10,405 nt of DNA from the NCBI GenBank assembly GCA_021545595.1, contig JAJRVG010000130.1, positions 1 to 10,405 on the forward strand. The letters run 5' to 3'. The stretch is from Zetaproteobacteria bacterium (GTDB taxonomy: Bacteria; Pseudomonadota; Zetaproteobacteria; Mariprofundales; Mariprofundaceae). Below are positions 7,865 to 10,405 of the stretch, in pieces; the first letter of the stretch is position 1; every line of letters begins with the position of its first letter. Under the pieces are notes generated by a model. That model ran no database searches. It was not told the origin of the DNA and saw nothing but the letters and a program-made list of their open reading frames with translations. The translations under genes and the position numbers were made by a program.

Positions 7865-8452
7865 ATGCAGGATAGATATTGGGCAGTGGTAAAGTGGAGC
7901 TCCCTGGGAGTTTCGATCGGCAGCGTGGTTGTGGCAGCCGGACTGTTATGGATGAACTCCAGGGTTGCGGTTTCAGACCGGCCTCTCCAGGTCGATGTGG
8001 AGAGTGGTAAGCAGCCAGAGGCAAAGGTTGAAAAGCCGTTGCTTGTCGAGCGTAAAGGTGAGCAGATTATCTGGCGTCTGCGGGCAGATGAGGCAAAACA
8101 GCAGGATCAGGGCATGTATCTGATTGAGCCCCGACTTGAGTTGTTTACCGAAACCGGTGAGGTGGTTCCTGTTGAAGGAGCTGAAGCATGGTTTGAGCCA
8201 GTCAGGAAAAACATTCATTTTAAGGGTTCTGTGAAGGCCCGGTATCGTGACTGGATACTGCTATGTGATGAGCTTCGTTATGATGGTGGTCGGGATGAAA
8301 TGGTGGTGCCTGGCAGCTTCAGAGTAAGCAAACCGGATGTGAAGCTGCGGGGAAGGGGCTTACGTGTAGATCGCAAAACGCAGAATCTAACGATTGCGCA
8401 CGATGTCTGGGTTGAAGATGCTACGGTGCGTGAGTTTGGAGGCCGGAAATGA
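7865..8452 (+). CDS. lptC: LPS export system protein LptC
   Basis: LptC is the bitopic inner-membrane protein that receives LPS from the LptB2FG transporter and passes it to LptA. The 195-residue product fits the family (about 190). It has one N-terminal membrane helix (about 12-30) and no cleavage site, and the rest is a periplasmic beta-jellyroll rich in alternating residues. Recognisable stretches are IIWRLRADEAKQ (68-79), MYLIEPRLELF (84-94) and the C-terminal LRGRGLRVDRKTQNLTI (161-177). Sequence identity in this family is low, so the call leans on topology and on the exact kdsC-lptC-lptA-lptB order. It starts 21 nt after kdsC and overlaps lptA by ATGA. Confidence 0.9.
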   Translation: MQDRYWAVVKWSSLGVSIGSVVVAAGLLWMNSRVAVSDRPLQVDVESGKQPEAKVEKPLLVERKGEQIIWRLRADEAKQQDQGMYLIEPRLELFTETGEVVPVEGAEAWFEPVRKNIHFKGSVKARYRDWILLCDELRYDGGRDEMVVPGSFRVSKPDVKLRGRGLRVDRKTQNLTIAHDVWVEDATVREFGGRK

Positions 8453-8946
8453 TCAGATGGCTGTGGATGATCAGTTTAGTGTTGGTTACCGCCTCTCCGG
8501 TTGAGGCAGGGCCGCTACGGATCACATCAGAATCACTTGTGGTTGAGCATGTAAAAAACCGGGCTCAGTTTTCCGGCGCGGTTCATTTGACCCGGGATGA
8601 CTTTGAGTTGAAATGTGATCGGCTTGTTGCTTTTTACAAGCAGCAGGCTGGAGGTGAACTTGATCGGGCAGAGGCCTATGGCCATGTTTCTATGCGACAG
8701 GGGGATAAGCATGGCTTATCCAATGAGGCGATTTACAAACAGTCTGAAGGGATTTTGATTTTGATTGGAAAAGCGAGGGTGGAAGACCCTGAAGGCATGA
8801 TACAGGGTGAAAAAATTATACATAATATTCAAACAACGGAGACCAGAGTCCAGCAGGGAACTGCGGGAGAAAGAGTTCATCTTACCTTTGAGGCTGAAGG
8901 TGATGATGAGCAAGGCTCAGCCCCGGTCGGGAAACCACTTCCATGA
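8449..8946 (+). CDS. lptA: LPS transport periplasmic protein LptA
   Basis: LptA forms the periplasmic bridge carrying LPS from LptC to the outer-membrane LptD/E. The 165-residue precursor has a signal peptide (MIRWLWMISLVLVTASPVEA, probable cleavage after Ala20). It continues with an OstA/LptA-type beta-jellyroll: LRITSESLVVEHVKNRAQF (23-41), a conserved FSGAVHLTRDD turn, LKCDRLVAFY (54-63), and repeated G-rich strands (AEAYGHVSMRQGD; ILIGKARVEDPEGMIQGE). The C-terminus from about 148 is acidic and unstructured. It is flanked by ATGA overlaps with lptC and lptB, so the three are translated together. Confidence 0.93.
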   Translation: MIRWLWMISLVLVTASPVEAGPLRITSESLVVEHVKNRAQFSGAVHLTRDDFELKCDRLVAFYKQQAGGELDRAEAYGHVSMRQGDKHGLSNEAIYKQSEGILILIGKARVEDPEGMIQGEKIIHNIQTTETRVQQGTAGERVHLTFEAEGDDEQGSAPVGKPLP

Positions 8947-9674
8947 GTACGGTACATCATCTGTCTGCCAAAGGAATAAATAAAAGTTATCATAAAAAAA
9001 CGGTCGTTCACTCCGTCAGTCTGGATGTCTACTCAGGTGAGTGCGTGGGGTTGCTGGGCCCTAATGGTGCAGGTAAGACCACCAGCTTCTATATGGTCTG
9101 TGGCTTGATTCAGACCGAGGAGGGAGAGGTAACGCTGGATGGGGAGAATATTACCGGCATGCCTATGCATATGCGGGCCAGGCAGGGGATTGGCTATCTG
9201 CCCCAGGAGGCAAGCATCTTTCGCAAATTAACGGTTCGTGAAAACCTTCTGGCCATTTTTGAAACACTGGATTTGCCGGATGCCCAGATTGAAGAGGAGT
9301 TGGAAGGCTTGCTGATTGACCTCGGTGTCGAGGGCGTTCAACATCAGAAAGGCTATACACTATCCGGAGGGCAACGCCGCCGTACTGAGATCGCACGGGC
9401 ACTGGTAACCAGGCCGAGATTTCTACTACTTGATGAACCCTTTGCAGGTGTCGACCCTATTGCAGTCGAGGATATTCAGGCCATTATTGCAGACCTGAGG
9501 AGTAAGGGGATTGGTATTCTGATTACGGATCATAATGTTCGGGATACATTGAACATCTGTGACAGAGCCTATCTGATGAGTGCAGGAGAGATTCTGGTTC
9601 AGGGTACAACGGATGAGATTGTCAGCCACCCGGATGCCCGGCGTCTCTATCTGGGGGAGAGTTTTTCCATGTGA
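8943..9674 (+). CDS. lptB: LPS export ABC transporter ATP-binding protein LptB
   Basis: LptB is the cytoplasmic ATPase of the LptB2FGC complex that extracts LPS from the inner membrane. The 243-residue length is standard. All ABC motifs are intact: Walker A GPNGAGKT (39-46), Q-loop at Gln88 (YLPQE), signature LSGGQRRR (140-147), Walker B FLLLDEPFAGVDP (160-172) and the switch histidine H197 (ITDHNVRDT). The LPQEASIFRKLTV and EPFAGVDPIAV stretches are specific to LptB rather than to branched-chain amino acid ATPases. The partner permease genes (lptF, lptG) are not in the window, as usual. In many proteobacteria rpoN follows lptB; here the next gene is ubiX, after a mobile element. Confidence 0.97.
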   Translation: MSTVHHLSAKGINKSYHKKTVVHSVSLDVYSGECVGLLGPNGAGKTTSFYMVCGLIQTEEGEVTLDGENITGMPMHMRARQGIGYLPQEASIFRKLTVRENLLAIFETLDLPDAQIEEELEGLLIDLGVEGVQHQKGYTLSGGQRRRTEIARALVTRPRFLLLDEPFAGVDPIAVEDIQAIIADLRSKGIGILITDHNVRDTLNICDRAYLMSAGEILVQGTTDEIVSHPDARRLYLGESFSM

Positions 9675-9724
9675 GCACTCTTGCTGCAGTGGATCTATGG
9701 TTAAAGATGGCTGGAAAGCTGATC

Positions 9725-9729
9725 AGGAG
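9725..9729 (+). promoter_or_regulatory. Orphan strong ribosome binding site
   Basis: AGGAG sits 6 nt before a GTG at 9736, ideal spacing, yet the frame it opens closes after 11 codons inside the mobile element. It is probably the original ubiX ribosome binding site, now cut off by the insertion. Confidence 0.5.
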
Positions 9730-9735
9730 AATATA

Positions 9736-9771
9736 GTGAGACATAAGCAGGTGGTGACTAGGGCCTGTTAA
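9736..9771 (+). pseudogene. Probable relict 5' end of ubiX, severed by the small element
   Basis: A GTG with an excellent ribosome binding site opens an 11-codon frame, MRHKQVVTRAC, that ends with TAA inside the element's left repeat. Its codons KQVV resemble KQIVV at the start of the intact ubiX frame 288 nt (96 codons) downstream. If the two similar 20-nt stretches (9740-9759 and 10028-10047) were one, the sequence would read MRHKQVVT-AMTGASGA without interruption, a plausible UbiX N-terminus. I infer this is the former ubiX start. It could instead be a short leader peptide, or a chance match. Confidence 0.4.
9740..9759 (+). repeat. Imperfect direct repeat flanking the element, left copy
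   Basis: These 20 nt, directly left of the terminal inverted repeat, match the 20 nt directly right of the element (10028-10047) at 13 of 20 positions without gaps. AAGCAG is the longest shared block. It may be an old, diverged target-site duplication. Confidence 0.4.
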
Positions 9772-9781
9772 CACTAATTTT
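9760..9781 (+). repeat. Left terminal inverted repeat
   Basis: Twenty-two bases beginning AGGGCCTGTTAACAC are the exact reverse complement of 10006-10027. Its TAA at 9769-9771 closes the frame opened by the orphan GTG at 9736. Confidence 0.9.
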
Positions 9782-9860
9782 GGATGAAGCGCTGCTGCCT
9801 CAAATGAGGTCAGTCAAGGCGCGAGGAGAGAAGTTTGGTGAATCCAAATGAACAACGAGC

Positions 9861-9926
9861 AACGCCGGATAGCCTCATTTGGGGCGCAACCCTGCGGGAC
9901 AGGCTGTTTTTTCGTCCTGCGGCGTT
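9861..9926. repeat. Nested inverted repeats inside the element
   Basis: AACGCCG (9861-9867) pairs with CGGCGTT (9920-9926). Inside them GCGGGAC (9894-9900) pairs with GTCCTGC (9914-9920) with one G-U, competing for one base at 9920. CCTG/CAGG (9891-9894, 9900-9903) followed shortly by six T (9907-9912) is another, terminator-like fold. A transcript crossing the element would be strongly structured. Confidence 0.5.
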
Positions 9927-10005
9927 ATCGCTTACTCATGTGTAACAAGCACATTTCATGCGCAATGCCTTGCAGCAACAAAAAAATAGCCTCGTCGCTA
10001 CAACT

Positions 10006-10027
10006 AAAATTAGTGTTAACAGGCCCT
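10006..10027 (-). repeat. Right terminal inverted repeat
   Basis: This is the exact reverse complement of 9760-9781. It supplies the bases just before ubiX, including CAGG (10020-10023), the only Shine-Dalgarno-like stretch 6 nt before the ATG. Confidence 0.9.
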
Positions 10028-10047
10028 GAATGAAGCAGATTGTGGTT
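10028..10047 (+). repeat. Imperfect direct repeat flanking the element, right copy
   Basis: This stretch includes the ubiX start codon and codons 2-6. It matches 9740-9759 at 13 of 20 aligned positions, and the two copies are in the same reading frame relative to ubiX. Confidence 0.4.
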
Positions 10048-10405
10048 GCAATGACAGGCGCATCAGGCGCTGCTTATGGCTTACGCCTGATCCAGCGGCT
10101 TGCTGCTGCCGGAGTCAGGCTGCACCTGCTCTTTTCTGACGCAGCACGGGTTGTGCTGAAACAGGAGGCAGGATTAAGCCTTCCCGGGAAGACAGAAGAT
10201 GTTGCTGCAGCCGTCGCATCTTATCTCCATATCTCTGATGAACTGCTGAATCATTATCATCAGACAGACTGGTTTTCACCGGCAGCATCGGGTTCGGCCG
10301 GTATTCGGCACATGGTAGTGATTCCATGCTCCATGGGTTCACTTGCCCGTATCGCAGGTGGAGTTTCAGACACTCTTCTGGAGCGGGCTGCTGATGTAAT
10401 GCTCA
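10030..10405 (+). CDS. ubiX: Flavin prenyltransferase UbiX, N-terminal part (runs off right edge)
   Basis: UbiX makes prenylated FMN, the cofactor of the UbiD decarboxylase in ubiquinone synthesis, from FMN and dimethylallyl phosphate. The visible 125 codons read MKQIVVAMTGASGAAYGLRL, with the FMN-binding TGASGA loop at residues 9-14 (T9). Further on is the family block MVVIPCSMGSLARIAGGVSD (about 97-116), close to the UbiX consensus PCSMGTLAxIAxG. The frame is open to the window edge. The ATG at 10030 is two bases from the end of a small mobile element, so the leader and any ribosome binding site come from that element. An alternative older start (GTG 9736) lies on the far side. PAD1/BsdB-type homologues that serve phenolic acid decarboxylases share these motifs and cannot be excluded. 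Confidence 0.92.
   Translation, partial: MKQIVVAMTGASGAAYGLRLIQRLAAAGVRLHLLFSDAARVVLKQEAGLSLPGKTEDVAAAVASYLHISDELLNHYHQTDWFSPAASGSAGIRHMVVIPCSMGSLARIAGGVSDTLLERAADVML

Larger units (their letters stand above)
9760..10027. mobile_element. 268-bp transposase-free element (MITE-like) with perfect 22-bp terminal inverted repeats
   Basis: The two ends are exact reverse complements over 22 bp, starting AGGGCCTGTTAACACTAATT, and weaker pairing continues inward for about 19 more bases. The interior (about 220 nt) has no transposase. It contains nested inverted repeats (9861-9926) and a smaller hairpin (9938-9954). These features match a miniature inverted-repeat transposable element, which would depend on a transposase encoded elsewhere. 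The family cannot be assigned by eye. No short exact target-site duplication is visible; an imperfect 20-nt direct repeat abuts both ends. It sits between lptB and ubiX, and its right end is two bases from the ubiX start codon. Confidence 0.8.
9675..10029. other. Gap between lptB and ubiX, mostly filled by a small inverted-repeat element
   Basis: This 355-nt stretch holds an 85-nt left part ending in an orphan ribosome binding site and GTG start, and then a 268-bp element with terminal inverted repeats. Two bases remain before the ubiX ATG. I see no clear intrinsic terminator directly after lptB, so the Kdo/Lpt transcript may run into the element. Confidence 0.8.

Noticed and set aside
9736..10047. 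Short exact target-site duplication (2-9 bp) at the element ends
   Set aside because: Bases directly outside the ends (GACT on the left, GAAT on the right) give no convincing short exact match; only the imperfect 20-nt repeat was kept.

Overview
The window looks like chromosomal DNA of a Gram-negative proteobacterium. It carries genes for Kdo synthesis (kdsD, kdsC), lipopolysaccharide export (lptC, lptA, lptB), a two-subunit bacterial glycyl-tRNA synthetase (glyQ, glyS) and the flavin prenyltransferase UbiX. Base composition is balanced by eye, and gene packing is dense with ATGA overlaps. No gene here fixes the genus. A member of the Zetaproteobacteria is my guess from the general look of the proteins, at low confidence.

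Layout. Positions 1-1130 (minus strand): glyQ followed by the 5' end of glyS, running off the left edge. Positions 1131-1316: divergent intergenic region. Positions 1317-1787 (plus strand): a stand-alone cyclic-nucleotide-binding-fold protein that lacks the usual phosphate-binding arginine, followed by a clear hairpin terminator. Positions 1927-4678: an unrecognised multi-spanning membrane protein, preceded by a run of ten G where the ribosome binding site should be, overlapping a long-chain acyl-CoA synthetase. Positions 4679-4882: a terminator, a possible promoter and a second terminator-like hairpin. Positions 4883-6214: a membrane-anchored M23 peptidoglycan endopeptidase starting at TTG. 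Positions 6303-9674: kdsD-kdsC-lptC-lptA-lptB, tightly packed. Positions 9675-10029: a gap almost filled by a 268-bp transposase-free element with perfect 22-bp terminal inverted repeats. Position 10030 to the right edge: 5' part of ubiX.

How the genes work together. KdsD and KdsC perform two steps of Kdo synthesis (Ru5P to A5P, and Kdo-8-P to Kdo). LptC, LptA and LptB are the inner-membrane, periplasmic and ATPase parts of the LPS transport machine. The M23 endopeptidase upstream acts on peptidoglycan, so 4883-9674 is a cell-envelope block.

The most unusual spot is the lptB-ubiX junction. The small element ends two bases before the ubiX ATG. On its other side sits an orphan strong ribosome binding site and GTG start encoding MRHKQVVT. 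These codons line up with the ubiX start (MKQIVV) as an imperfect 20-bp direct repeat abutting both element ends and in register with the ubiX frame. I infer that the element inserted into the 5' end of ubiX, cut it off from its original start and ribosome binding site, and now provides the leader sequence itself. I saw no defence system, CRISPR array, tRNA or rRNA, and no complete insertion sequence.
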